A stretch of DNA of 64,000 nt, taken from positions 1 to 64,000 of the forward strand of contig JBFXEX010000011.1 of NCBI GenBank assembly GCA_050179645.1. The letters are read 5' to 3'. Positions 46,862 through 55,665 of this stretch are shown one piece after another. Each line of letters starts with the position of its first letter. Position 1 is the first letter of the stretch. A program made the translations under genes and the position numbers. The notes under the pieces are model-generated. The model had not been told where the DNA came from. It saw only the letters and a program-made list of their open reading frames with translations, and ran no database searches. Source of the stretch: VAZQ01 sp050179645. Lineage in GTDB: Bacteria > Pseudomonadota > Alphaproteobacteria > Rhizobiales > Xanthobacteraceae.

Positions 46862-47680
46862 ATGCGTCTCACCGTCACGACCTGGAACATCAACTCGGTG
46901 CGGCTGCGCATCGACACGGTGGCGCGGTTCATCAAGTCGGCGAGGCCGGACGTCCTCTGCCTGCAGGAAACCAAATGTCCCGACGACCGGTTTCCGCTCA
47001 AGCGTTTCAAACGCCTCGGCTATGAGCACGTCGCACTGAACGGCCAGAAGGGCTATCACGGCGTCGTCGTGCTCTCGCGCCTTCCGTTCGAGAGCTTCGA
47101 CATCCAGTCGTTCTGCGGCAAGACTGATTGCCGGCACATCGCAATGACCTTGGGCGAACGCGCCGGGCTGCGCGACCCGGTTACCGTGCACAATTTCTAT
47201 GTGCCGGCCGGCGGCGACGTCCCGGACCCCGAGGTCAATCCGAAGTTTGCGCACAAGCTGTCGTTCCTCGACGAGATGCACACCTACGAGGCGCTGCGCT
47301 GCGACGCGAATCGCCGGATGATCCTCGTCGGCGACCTCAACGTCGCGCCGCTCGAGCACGACGTCTGGAGCCACAAGCAGATGCTCCGCGTCGTCTCCCA
47401 CACGCCGGTCGAATGCGAAAAACTCACCGGCGTGCAGCGCATCGGCGGCTGGGTCGACGCCATGCGCATGATGGTGCCCGAACCGGCCAAGCTCTACACG
47501 TGGTGGAGCTATCGCTCGCCCGATTGGGCGGCCGCCGACAAGGGCCGCCGGCTCGATCACATCTGGGTCGCGCCAGCGCTGGCCGACCGGGTCGCCGGCC
47601 TCAAGGTGTCGAGGGATTCACGCGGCTGGCCGCGCCCGTCCGACCACGTGCCGGTGACGGCCACGCTCGACGTCGATTGA
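46862..47680 (+). CDS. xth: Exodeoxyribonuclease III family (AP endonuclease)
   Basis: 272 residues. EEP superfamily with motifs TWNINSVR, CLQETKCPD (metal Glu), FYVPAGGD, LVGDLNVAPLE (Asp/Asn), LDHIWVAP and the catalytic His in RPSDHVPVTA. It cuts abasic sites in base-excision repair. The ATG at 46862 starts the conserved fold; the frame opens much earlier, through the family-B repeat, but that part is not protein-like. AG repeat and repeat copy 2 occupy the promoter-proximal region. Confidence 0.94.
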   Translation: MRLTVTTWNINSVRLRIDTVARFIKSARPDVLCLQETKCPDDRFPLKRFKRLGYEHVALNGQKGYHGVVVLSRLPFESFDIQSFCGKTDCRHIAMTLGERAGLRDPVTVHNFYVPAGGDVPDPEVNPKFAHKLSFLDEMHTYEALRCDANRRMILVGDLNVAPLEHDVWSHKQMLRVVSHTPVECEKLTGVQRIGGWVDAMRMMVPEPAKLYTWWSYRSPDWAAADKGRRLDHIWVAPALADRVAGLKVSRDSRGWPRPSDHVPVTATLDVD

Positions 47681-47752
47681 TCAAGACATTGGGTGGCGAG
47701 CCGTCCAGCTCGGTTGGAGCTGATCCTGTTCGAGTTGACATGAGCCCTATCC

Positions 47753-47834
47753 CCGTTCGTTCCCGCGCAAGCGGGAACCCAGGGATGCGCGGTGTTTGTG
47801 AATTCTGGGTCCCCGCTTGCGCGGGGACGAACGG
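47753..47834. repeat. Palindromic interspersed repeat, copy 2
   Basis: Arms CCGTTCGTTCCCGCGCAAGCGGGAACCC (47753 on) and CTGGGTCCCCGCTTGCGCGGGG (to 47834) are inverted. It is the same family as the repeat at 8348-8447. It lies between the convergent xth and M15-like genes. Confidence 0.85.
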
Positions 47835-47902
47835 AGAGAGTGGCGATTCCATCGGGGCAAGATGGGGACGAGACCGACGTTGCCGACATTTCATCGGCGT
47901 TG

Positions 47903-48973
47903 TTACATGCCGGCCTTGGCGACTTTCGTTTTCGACCTGGAGCCTCGCTTGCCGGAAGCGACTTGCTCGGCTTTGACGGCTTCAGGCTTGGCCTGGTCGG
48001 CGACCTGCACCCGGCCGTCGCGCAGCCTGGCGGCGATGCGGCGCCAGTCGCCCGCCGACTGGATATGCGCCGGATCGGCACCCGGCATCGGCCGCGAAAA
48101 TCCATACTTGCCGCGGTTGCGGTCGATCCAGCGCCACACGGCACGGTGATCGCCGTCGGCCGAGATGATGTCGATGGCGCGGCCGTGGCCATAGCCGCCG
48201 GTCGCGCGCGAGCCGCCGTGCAGCGAGTTGCCGGTGCGCGCCTTGAAGCCGGATGCGATGCCCTGGCGATAGTCGTCGCGGAACGCGCTCAGCATCGACC
48301 AGCGCAAGCCTTCGGCATCCATCGCCTTGCCGGCATGATAGAGCTGCTCGCGGAAGTCCGGATCCATGCCGCGGATCACATAGGCTGGCATGGAAACGCC
48401 GAAGCGCTTGGCGGCGGCCGGATCCTTCCAGGTGAAGTCACCGCTGCGGTCCTTCTTGACCGGCACGCGCTGATAGACCTCCCAGAGATAGTCATCGACC
48501 TCGGCCATCGGCGAGACCGCACGCTTCACGACGGGCGCAGACGGTTCGGCCGCTGGCGCGATCGCAGCGGTGACGACCGGACCTTCGTCCGACGCGGCAG
48601 CCAAGGTTCCGGGCTCTTCGCCCGCTTCGGGCGTCGCCGCGACCTCCGCCGGCGGAACGTCGATCACACCGACCGGCGCGACCATTGCTTCCCACTCGAC
48701 CGCAGCCTGCTCGCCGAGCGCTTCGCGCAGCTCGCTGCCACCGCGATCCGGCGCGCCTTCGGCCAGCGTCACCAGGATCGATCCGCCCGCCGATGCGAGC
48801 CGATAGGACGGCGCTTCGCTGATCCAGCCACCGTCCTTCGGCGTCGGAAACGGGCTCGATTGCGCCAGGGGCAGCGCCACGAAAAACACCGACACGCCGC
48901 ACAGCAATCCGGCAGTCAGAATCGCAAAGCTCGAGATTCGGTCAGACGGCGCCGCAGCGAGTGATCCTCGCAT
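47903..48973 (-). CDS. M15/LAS-type peptidase-like envelope protein
   Basis: 356 residues. Residues about 14-36 form a membrane anchor, followed by a low-complexity Ala/Pro/Glu-rich region to about 155. The C-terminal domain (WEVYQRVPVKKDRSGDFTW onward) has a LAS-like metal pattern: SLHGGSRATGGYGHGRAID, giving His...Asp, and DPAHIQ for the third ligand. This would suggest D,D- or L,D-carboxypeptidase activity on peptidoglycan, but the spacing is unusual, so the assignment is tentative. ATG at 48973 follows GGGGGGAC. A basic Lys/Arg tail ends the protein. Confidence 0.65.
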   Translation of the reverse strand: MRGSLAAAPSDRISSFAILTAGLLCGVSVFFVALPLAQSSPFPTPKDGGWISEAPSYRLASAGGSILVTLAEGAPDRGGSELREALGEQAAVEWEAMVAPVGVIDVPPAEVAATPEAGEEPGTLAAASDEGPVVTAAIAPAAEPSAPVVKRAVSPMAEVDDYLWEVYQRVPVKKDRSGDFTWKDPAAAKRFGVSMPAYVIRGMDPDFREQLYHAGKAMDAEGLRWSMLSAFRDDYRQGIASGFKARTGNSLHGGSRATGGYGHGRAIDIISADGDHRAVWRWIDRNRGKYGFSRPMPGADPAHIQSAGDWRRIAARLRDGRVQVADQAKPEAVKAEQVASGKRGSRSKTKVAKAGM

Positions 48974-49130
48974 AGTCCCCCCAGTGTTCCCCAACACAAG
49001 CGGCGTTCAGTCTAGCGTCTCCGACCGTCCGCATTGAAGACGAATCGATCATTCAAATTGTCGGGGACACGACCGATTCGGCTTAAGGTTAGCCAGGGGT
49101 AAGCGTTCAGCGTTAACGGCGAGCGCCCGG

Positions 49131-49628
49131 TTATTCCGGCGGCGTCTTTTGGTCCGGCTCAGCCGTCTCACTCTGATTCTGTACGTTGAGACTGTCACGC
49201 ACCTCAAACATGTCGGCCAGCGACTGCTCGCTTCGCCTGCTTAGAATGTCGCGCAGACGCCGCGCCGAGTCGGGAAAACTTTCCAGCATCTTGTGAAACA
49301 GCGAGCGCGGAATGCGCAGCACGCTCGACGGCTCGAGCGCGGTCGCGGTCATTGCCCGCTTGGTTTCGGTGATCATCGCGAGTTCGCCGAGCAATGTGAG
49401 CGGGCCGACCTTGATCGCTTCACCGAAGGCGGGATGGGCGGACAGCGAAAACGAGCCTTCCTGCACCACAAAAGCGCCGTCAGCGGTCTCACCGGCGCGA
49501 AACAGCGCCTCGCCGCTGTGGACGTAACGGTTCTCCGCACCGATCGCCAGAATTCGTAAAGCGTCGCGGCCCAGCAGATTGAGCGTCGGCACGCGTTCGA
49601 AGAACGCGATATCGTCCTCAATGGTCAT
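49131..49628 (-). CDS. Cyclic nucleotide-binding domain protein
   Basis: 165 residues. The fold is a single CRP-like beta-roll: FFERVPTLNLLGRDALRILA, HSGEALFRAGETADGAFVVQEGSF, LLGELAMITETKRAMTATA. It has no C-terminal helix-turn-helix, so it is not a standard CRP/FNR regulator; the last about 35 residues are polar. Ligand binding by cAMP or cGMP is unproven: the usual phosphate-binding Arg position carries ITETKRAMT, with Lys and Arg. It is 9 bp downstream of a response regulator on the same strand, so the two are co-transcribed. Confidence 0.85.
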   Translation of the reverse strand: MTIEDDIAFFERVPTLNLLGRDALRILAIGAENRYVHSGEALFRAGETADGAFVVQEGSFSLSAHPAFGEAIKVGPLTLLGELAMITETKRAMTATALEPSSVLRIPRSLFHKMLESFPDSARRLRDILSRRSEQSLADMFEVRDSLNVQNQSETAEPDQKTPPE

Positions 49629-49637
49629 CGATCGGGG

Positions 49638-50324
49638 TTAGGGCACCAGCTTGTAGCCGCCCGCTTCGGTCACCAGAATGGCCGGACTGGCGGCATCTCT
49701 CTCAACCTTCTGACGCAACCGATAGATATGCGTTTCGAGCGTGTGCGTGGTCACGCCGGAATTATAGCCCCAGACCTCCTGCAACAACGTCTCGCGCGAC
49801 ACCGGACGCTGGCCGGCGCGATAGAGGTAACGCAGGATCGCGGTTTCCTTTTCGGTCAGCCGAACCTTGTTGCCCTTGGAATTGAGCAGGAGCTTCGCGC
49901 TCGGGCGGAACGTGTAGGGACCGATCGCGAACACCGCGTCTTCGCTCGCCTCGTGCTGGCGCAGCTGCGCGCGGATGCGCGCCAGCAGCACGGCGAACCG
50001 GAACGGCTTGGCAACATAATCGTTGGCGCCGGATTCGAGCCCCAGGATGGTGTCGGAATCGGTGTTGTGGCCGGTCAGCATGATGATCGGCGCCTTGAAG
50101 CCGTTCTTGCGCAAGATGCGCACCGCCTCCCGGCCGTCAACGTCCGGCAGCCCGACATCCATGATCACCAGGTCGATCTGGCCGGCCTTCGCCGCCTGAA
50201 CGCCCTTGGTGCCGTTCTCGACCGCTTCCGCTTCGAACTCCTCGTGCAGCGCAAGCTGCTCGACCAGCGCGTCGCGCAATTCGGCGTCGTCATCGACGAT
50301 CAGGATCTTGCGAGTATTCGACAT
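49638..50324 (-). CDS. OmpR-family response regulator
   Basis: 228 residues. Receiver domain with the acidic pair VDDDAELRDAL, phospho-accepting Asp56 in LVIMDVGLPD, the Thr in MLTGHN and Lys in YVAKPF. The winged-helix output domain ends with HTLETHIYRLRQKVERDA and VTEAGGYKL. No histidine kinase gene adjoins it; its nearest kinase is the hybrid at 51.7 kb, separated by three genes. ATG at 50324 (MSNTRKILIVDDD). Likely controls itself and the cNMP-binding gene, but the target is unknown. Confidence 0.9.
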   Translation of the reverse strand: MSNTRKILIVDDDAELRDALVEQLALHEEFEAEAVENGTKGVQAAKAGQIDLVIMDVGLPDVDGREAVRILRKNGFKAPIIMLTGHNTDSDTILGLESGANDYVAKPFRFAVLLARIRAQLRQHEASEDAVFAIGPYTFRPSAKLLLNSKGNKVRLTEKETAILRYLYRAGQRPVSRETLLQEVWGYNSGVTTHTLETHIYRLRQKVERDAASPAILVTEAGGYKLVP

Positions 50325-50414
50325 TCTCCAATAGCCTCTGGGACAGGCCTCGCCGCTTCGCGGCCTTGCGCGAAGTAGAACATTCGGGGCCAAAAGAGCA
50401 AGCGGGGTTTAACC

Positions 50415-50981
50415 TTGGCCAATGGTGTGCGGATTCGGGACAGCGGCCGGCCGCGGGGCGGGCCCTATGCGACGATCCGCGTGCGCACCCGGCCCGGCCG
50501 CCGAACCCTTGGCGTGCTGCTGGCCGGCCCGCAGGCGATCCCGGTCGTGCTCGGACGGACCGGCGTCCTGGCCAACAAGCGCGAGGGCGACGGCGGCACG
50601 CCGCGCGGCCGTTTCCGCCTGCGCCGGCTGTGGTGGCGGGCCGACCGGTTGCGGCGGCCGGCGACACTCCTGCCCGCATCGGCCATCACGCCGGACCTGG
50701 CCTGGTGCGAGGACCCCGCGGACCGGCGCTATAACCGCCCGTTTCGGCGGTCGGCCAATGAACCAGGGGACCGTCTGCGGCGCGACGACCGGCTGTACGA
50801 TTTCATCATCGAGATCGACCACAATACCCGGCCGCGCATCGCCGGCCGCGGCAGCGCGGTGTTTCTTCATCTCGCCCGGCCGAGCCGCTCGCCGACCGCG
50901 GGCTGCGTCGCGATGGACGCCGGCGCCATGCTGCGCCTGCTGGCGCGGCTCGGGCCAAGGACGCGAATCGATATTCGATAG
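50415..50981 (+). CDS. L,D-transpeptidase (YkuD) family protein
   Basis: 188 residues, basic. The catalytic signature is the closing HLARPSRSPTAGCVAM, with the conserved His and the nucleophile Cys in SxxxGC. Upstream NKREGDGGTPRGRF matches the family strand. L,D-transpeptidases make 3-3 peptidoglycan cross-links or attach lipoproteins; no signal peptide is visible, so this one may be cytoplasmic or use an unrecognised export route. The start is TTG at 50415 or GTG at 50427. Convergent with yggS, 12 bp between stops. Confidence 0.85.
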   Translation: MANGVRIRDSGRPRGGPYATIRVRTRPGRRTLGVLLAGPQAIPVVLGRTGVLANKREGDGGTPRGRFRLRRLWWRADRLRRPATLLPASAITPDLAWCEDPADRRYNRPFRRSANEPGDRLRRDDRLYDFIIEIDHNTRPRIAGRGSAVFLHLARPSRSPTAGCVAMDAGAMLRLLARLGPRTRIDIR

Positions 50982-50993
50982 CGCAGGCCAGAC

Positions 50994-51680
50994 TCACTCG
51001 GCCGGCTGCAGCCGGTGGCCGAAGATCGCGGTGCCGACCCGAACGTGAGTCGCGCCGAACGCGATCGCGGTGGCGAAGTCGGCGCTCATACCCATCGACA
51101 GCAGCTCCAGTCCGTTCCGTTTCGCTATCTTCGCGGTCAGCGCGAAATGCGGCGCCGGCGGTTCGTCGGCCGGCGGGATGCACATCAAACCGGAAATCTC
51201 CAACCCATAGGTTTCGCGGCACGACCTGAGGAAATCATCGGCGTCTTCCGGCAGCACGCCGGCTTTCTGCGGCTCGGCGCCGGTGTTGATCTCGACGAAC
51301 AGCGACGGGCGGCGCGCCTGCCGTTCGATCTCCTCCGCCAGCGCCTTCGCCAAGCTCGGCCGGTCGAGCGAATGAATCGCGTCGAACAGCGCCACCGCGT
51401 CGCGCGCCTTGTTCGATTGCAGCGAGCCGACGAGATGCAGTTCGATCCCGGGATGACGCGCCGTGAGTGCTGGCCACTTGGCTTTCGCTTCCTGCACGCG
51501 GTTCTCGCCGAAGATACGCTGCCCGCACGCGATCACCGGCTCGATGGCATCGGCGTCGAACGTCTTCGAGATCGCCACCAGCGTGACCGATGCCGGAGCG
51601 CGGCCGGCATCCGCGCAGGCCTTGGCGATGGCGTCGCGCACCGCGGCCAACCGTTCTGACGCTTCGTCCACCTGATACAT
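50994..51680 (-). CDS. yggS: YggS family PLP-binding protein (PLP homeostasis)
   Basis: 228 residues. TIM-barrel PLP protein with VTLVAISKT (Lys39, Schiff base), FGENRVQEAKAKW, HLVGSLQSNKA and GLMCIPP, closing with LSMGMSADFATAIAFGATHVRVGTAIFG. It binds PLP and helps vitamin B6 and amino-acid homeostasis; no enzymatic activity is established. The ATG at 51680 follows GGTGG. It lies 19 bp after the histidine kinase stop on the same strand. Confidence 0.94.
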   Translation of the reverse strand: MYQVDEASERLAAVRDAIAKACADAGRAPASVTLVAISKTFDADAIEPVIACGQRIFGENRVQEAKAKWPALTARHPGIELHLVGSLQSNKARDAVALFDAIHSLDRPSLAKALAEEIERQARRPSLFVEINTGAEPQKAGVLPEDADDFLRSCRETYGLEISGLMCIPPADEPPAPHFALTAKIAKRNGLELLSMGMSADFATAIAFGATHVRVGTAIFGHRLQPAE

Positions 51681-51699
51681 CCGGCCACCGCCGCTCACG

Positions 51700-53961
51700 T
51701 CAACCGGCCGCCTCGTTCGCGCGGACGCGCGAGGAGCCGCCATCGAGAATCTGCCGCACCTTACGGGTAAGCGCGTCGGCCGTGAATGGCTTGGAGAGCA
51801 AATCGACGTCGGAATCGAGCCGGCCCTGGTGGATGATGGCGTTACGCGTATAGCCGGTCGCATACAACACCTTCATAGCCGGCCGCCGGCGCCGCACCTC
51901 GTCGGCGAGCTGCCGCCCGTTCATGCCACCGGGCAGCACCACGTCGGTGAACAGCAGGTCGACCGAAGGCTCGCCATCGAGCAGCCGCAGCGCGGTCTCG
52001 CCGTCGGGCGCGGGCAACACGCGATAGCCGCGATCCCTCAGCGCCTCGCAGGCGAACCGGTTGACCTGCTCGTCGTCTTCGACCAGCAGGATCATTTCAT
52101 GCTGCAGGCTGCGCGGTGCATCATCGCTGCGCACGGCTTCCGCCGGCCAGTCCGGCACCGCGCCAGCATCGGTCAAGCGCGGGAAGTAGAGCTTTACACT
52201 CGTCCCCTCGCCCGCCTCGCTGTAAATGCGGAAGTGCCCCCCGGATTGTTTGACAAAGCCGTAGACCATGCTCAATCCGAGCCCCGAACCGGCGCCGGTC
52301 GGCTTGGTTGTGAAGAACGGCTCGATCGCCCGCTCGATCACGTCCTTGCTCATGCCGGTGCCGGTGTCGCTAACGGCGATCATGGCGTATTGACCCGGCG
52401 CGAAGTCGCCGCCCGCCTCGGCGGCATAGACCTCGTCGAGCGAGGCGTTGGCGGTCTCGATCGTCAGCCGGCCACCGTCCGGCATCGCGTCGCGTGAATT
52501 GACCGCAAGATTGAGAATCGCGTTTTCGAGCTGGTTGGGATCCACCGCGGTCTTCCACATGCCGCCGGCCAGCACGGTCTCGACCTTCACGGTCTCGCCG
52601 AGCGTCTGCCGGAGCAATTCCGACATGCCCTGCACCAGCCGGTTGACGTCGACCGACTTCACTTCGAGCGGATGCTGCCGGGAGAATGCCAGCAAGCGGC
52701 CGACCAGCGACGCTGCGCGTTCGGAGGCGCGGCGCGCCGCGCTGAGCGAGCGCACGATGCGGTCGTCGGCTTCGGTTTCGCCCTTCAGCCGGCGCAGCGC
52801 GAGATCGATATTGCCGAGAATCGCGGTGAGCAGGTTGTTGAAATCATGTGCGATGCCGCCGGTCAGGCGGCCGACCGCTTCCATCTTCTGCGCCTGGCGC
52901 AACGCCTGCTCGGTGATCTCGCGGCGCTCCGTCTCCTGGCGCAACTGCTGGTGTGCGGCCACCTCGCGGCGGGTCCGGCGCAGCGCCACGACGCCAAGCC
53001 CGAACATCGCCAGCGTTGCCGGGATGCCGAAAATCAAATGCCTGGACAGATCGTCGAGCCACATCCCGGTGATCGCGGCCTTGTCGATGCCGGTCACCAC
53101 ATAGACGCCATGGCGCGGTACCTTGCGGTAGACGTAGAGCCGCTCGGCCCCGTCTAAGGGCGACGCCACCACGTCGAAGCTCCCCCGTTCCGGCGAATGC
53201 CGCTTCGCCTGCATGAACGCCCCATCCGCCGGCAACCGCGCGACCTCGCTCGAGACTTCCGGATAGCGCGCCAGGATCGCGCCATCGTCACGGACCAGCG
53301 CCGCGATGGCGGGCGGCGGCAGCCGGGAATAGTAATCGGTAAAGTAGTCCGGCGAGATGGAGATCGTCGTCACACCGGCGAACTCGCCATTTGGAGCGCC
53401 CCGCCGGCGGCTGAGTGTGAAGAACCGCGGCTGCCCCTGAGCGTTGGTGGCGCGGGCGCGAACGACTTCGCCGATGAAGGCGCCTTTCACCAGGTTTTCG
53501 CGGTGCACTCGAAAATATTCCCGATCGGCCAAATTGAGCGGCGGCATCGGAAACACCGTACCGGCGACCACGGGGCGGCCTTCGCGGTCGATGATCCAGA
53601 CATCCGCGAGCTGGGGCAACGTATCGGTCACGCCTTTGAGGCGGGCATGGAAGATGGACTCGGCGGCGCGGATGTCCCGGTCGCTGACGTCGCTCAGCAT
53701 TTCGTCCAGATAGCGCGCCGTCAGTTCGATGGTCTCGAACACCTTGAGAGCGTGCTCATGCACGCTGTTGAGCGTGCGCTCCAGACGGTCGCGAGCGTCC
53801 GCCATGTGGCCGCGATAGGAGATGATCGCCGCAACCCCGAATCCGATCAACGGCAGAACGATCGTGGCCGCCAACAGCCACCGCAGCGGCCACTCGGCCC
53901 GTCCCGCAGGCGGCGATCGAGTGGCGCCCGCGACCGCCGCAAGAAATCGGGGGAGTTGCAT
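51700..53961 (-). CDS. Hybrid sensor histidine kinase / response regulator
   Basis: 753 residues. A membrane span at about 28-49 and another near 309-327 enclose a roughly 260-residue periplasmic sensor of dCache type. Next come a coiled linker, the H-box GGIAHDFNNLLTAILGN (His372), the N-box NLAVNSRDAMPDGG, DTGTGMS and GSGLGLSMVYGF ATP-binding boxes, and a C-terminal receiver with Asp in LLFTDVVLPGGMNG. The stimulus is unknown. Start is ATG at 53961 (MQLPRFLAAV); a TTG three codons upstream is possible. The receiver is attached, so output needs another response regulator; none adjoins directly. Confidence 0.93.
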   Translation of the reverse strand: MQLPRFLAAVAGATRSPPAGRAEWPLRWLLAATIVLPLIGFGVAAIISYRGHMADARDRLERTLNSVHEHALKVFETIELTARYLDEMLSDVSDRDIRAAESIFHARLKGVTDTLPQLADVWIIDREGRPVVAGTVFPMPPLNLADREYFRVHRENLVKGAFIGEVVRARATNAQGQPRFFTLSRRRGAPNGEFAGVTTISISPDYFTDYYSRLPPPAIAALVRDDGAILARYPEVSSEVARLPADGAFMQAKRHSPERGSFDVVASPLDGAERLYVYRKVPRHGVYVVTGIDKAAITGMWLDDLSRHLIFGIPATLAMFGLGVVALRRTRREVAAHQQLRQETERREITEQALRQAQKMEAVGRLTGGIAHDFNNLLTAILGNIDLALRRLKGETEADDRIVRSLSAARRASERAASLVGRLLAFSRQHPLEVKSVDVNRLVQGMSELLRQTLGETVKVETVLAGGMWKTAVDPNQLENAILNLAVNSRDAMPDGGRLTIETANASLDEVYAAEAGGDFAPGQYAMIAVSDTGTGMSKDVIERAIEPFFTTKPTGAGSGLGLSMVYGFVKQSGGHFRIYSEAGEGTSVKLYFPRLTDAGAVPDWPAEAVRSDDAPRSLQHEMILLVEDDEQVNRFACEALRDRGYRVLPAPDGETALRLLDGEPSVDLLFTDVVLPGGMNGRQLADEVRRRRPAMKVLYATGYTRNAIIHQGRLDSDVDLLSKPFTADALTRKVRQILDGGSSRVRANEAAG

Positions 53962-54390
53962 AGATCTCAACGTGGTGGATACCGGCTGTCTCGACCCTAA
54001 GGGCTAGATTGAGCGAACTCAAATCAAAGTCGGCGAGGGCCCCCTCGTAACGACGATCCTCGACGTGAAAAGTTCCGTCGGTCGGCCTTGATGGGAGACG
54101 GCCCTGCCGGCGAAGCGCTGCAACATCCAGCACCGTTTGACGGACCAAGGCGGATGTCTATCACAAGTGCCGCATGATCGCCGATCACAATGCCGACGTG
54201 GGGCACTCCGGGAACGCTGGGTGCCCTATCACCGCACCATTAGCAAGGACCACGAAGTTCCATCCCTCAACGGGAGAGCGGCATTACTTCGCTCGTCGCG
54301 CAATCCACAAAAGCGTGAAAGAAGGAAATGGGATGGCACGATTGTGGAGGCGCGAGCGGAGAGAGCGACGTTACTCGATCGGATCAATTT
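53962..54390. other. Gene-poor region between the histidine kinase and the arylsulfotransferase-like gene
   Basis: I see no convincing gene. Short frames on the plus strand (for example 54137-54394) are Arg-rich without family sequence or a proper ribosome site. A modest palindrome (GCAACATCCAGC region) is present. The promoter for the histidine kinase should be here. Nothing else is supported. Confidence 0.35.
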
Positions 54391-55461
54391 CTAACCGTAG
54401 ATCGACCGGACCCGGCCGCGAAGCTGCGGCGAGTCGGCCGCATAGCGGTAGGCGCGAAACACCTCATTCGAGGGATCGCCGAAACGGTCGGGCCCCATGA
54501 ACGGACTGACGTACTCCCAGACGATGTCGCCTTCCGGCGTCACCTCGAACAACCGGCCCCATTGGCCTTCGCAGATCAGCGTGTTGCCGCTGCCGAGCCG
54601 CTGCGCGCCGCTGATGTGCGGGCTGAAGAACGTGTAGGTCGGCTTGCCGCGATATTCCCACACGGCCCTATTGGTGCGCGGATCGAGTTCGATCACGCGC
54701 GAGAACGGATTGGTCGTGATGTTGGTGCCGTTGGCGAACAGCGTGACGTTGCCGTTGGCGAGCGGCTCGCAGTCGTGCTGCATGCCGAAGCTGTCGTCGC
54801 GATGCTCCCACTTGAGCTTGCGGGTCTGTCGATCAATGAGCGCGATCATGTTGAGGCGGCGGAAACTGATGTAGATGTCGCCGTTGGGCAGCGGCGAGAT
54901 GGCGTTGGCGTGGGCGAACTCGTCACGGTGCTGGCTCAGGCTGAGCGTGTACTTCTCCACCTCCATGTCGCGGCAGGCGTGCCATTCCCAGACCACCTTG
55001 CCGTCGGGCGTGACCTCGTGGATGTAGTCGCCGTACATGCAGCCGTCGGCATGCAGCGTTCCGGGCAGCCCGCCCGGCACGCGCTTCTCGATTTCGGGCG
55101 GAACGACCTCCCAGCCGAGGAAGATGGTGTTGCCGTTGGGCAGGCGGCGGAAGTCGTGGTGCTGCCCAAGCTGACGATACTCCCACACGACTTTGCCGTC
55201 CCAGTCGTACTCGCGAATGAGACCGCCGCGACCGCCCATATGCTGCGGACCTTCGGGAAGGCGTCCGGCCCAGAGCAGGTTGCCGTTGTCGAGAAGATAC
55301 GCGTAGGGACCGCTCACCAGCGGGTGCTCCCACTGGTGCACGATGTCGCCACGCAAGCCGATCAGATACGTCGTCTTGCCGTGAATCGGCGTGAAGAGCG
55401 TGTAGCCCGGCGTCGCGCGGTGTGCATCGCACACCAGAAGTCCGAAATCGCGGTGACGCAT
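54391..55461 (-). CDS. Arylsulfotransferase (ASST)-like beta-propeller protein
   Basis: 356 residues. Six-bladed repeat architecture of PF14269-like arylsulfotransferases: repeated motifs of the form L-x-N-G-N/D (LLDNGNLLWAG, LPNGNTIFLGWE, LPNGDIYISFR, LANGNVTLFANGT, LGSGNTLICEGQ) and conserved VVWEY strands (four). His-containing QHHDFRRLPNG and QHDCEPLANG suggest the active centre. No signal peptide is visible, so location is uncertain; the sulfate donor and acceptor are unknown. The ATG at 55461 follows GGGGGAAC; the upstream extension of the frame is not protein-like. Confidence 0.8.
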   Translation of the reverse strand: MRHRDFGLLVCDAHRATPGYTLFTPIHGKTTYLIGLRGDIVHQWEHPLVSGPYAYLLDNGNLLWAGRLPEGPQHMGGRGGLIREYDWDGKVVWEYRQLGQHHDFRRLPNGNTIFLGWEVVPPEIEKRVPGGLPGTLHADGCMYGDYIHEVTPDGKVVWEWHACRDMEVEKYTLSLSQHRDEFAHANAISPLPNGDIYISFRRLNMIALIDRQTRKLKWEHRDDSFGMQHDCEPLANGNVTLFANGTNITTNPFSRVIELDPRTNRAVWEYRGKPTYTFFSPHISGAQRLGSGNTLICEGQWGRLFEVTPEGDIVWEYVSPFMGPDRFGDPSNEVFRAYRYAADSPQLRGRVRSIYG

Positions 55462-55665
55462 TCTGTTCCCCCTGCGGTCCGAGACCGCCGTTCTTTTGTC
55501 TTTCCTCGCGCGAGGGGCGAGGCCCTCGCGGCGAAATGGCCACGTTGACTCTGCAAGAGGGAGTGCGATTGTCAATCGTGCCGCAAACACGCGAGGCCGT
55601 TTTGAGACGTTCGGTGCAATGGACGCCGAACCCAGAACGCCGGCGCCGACGTCAACCGGGAGGAC

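Noticed and set aside
54137..54394. An 85-codon plus-strand frame in the gap near the arylsulfotransferase-like gene
   Set aside because: Arg-rich, no ribosome site worth trusting and no family resemblance.
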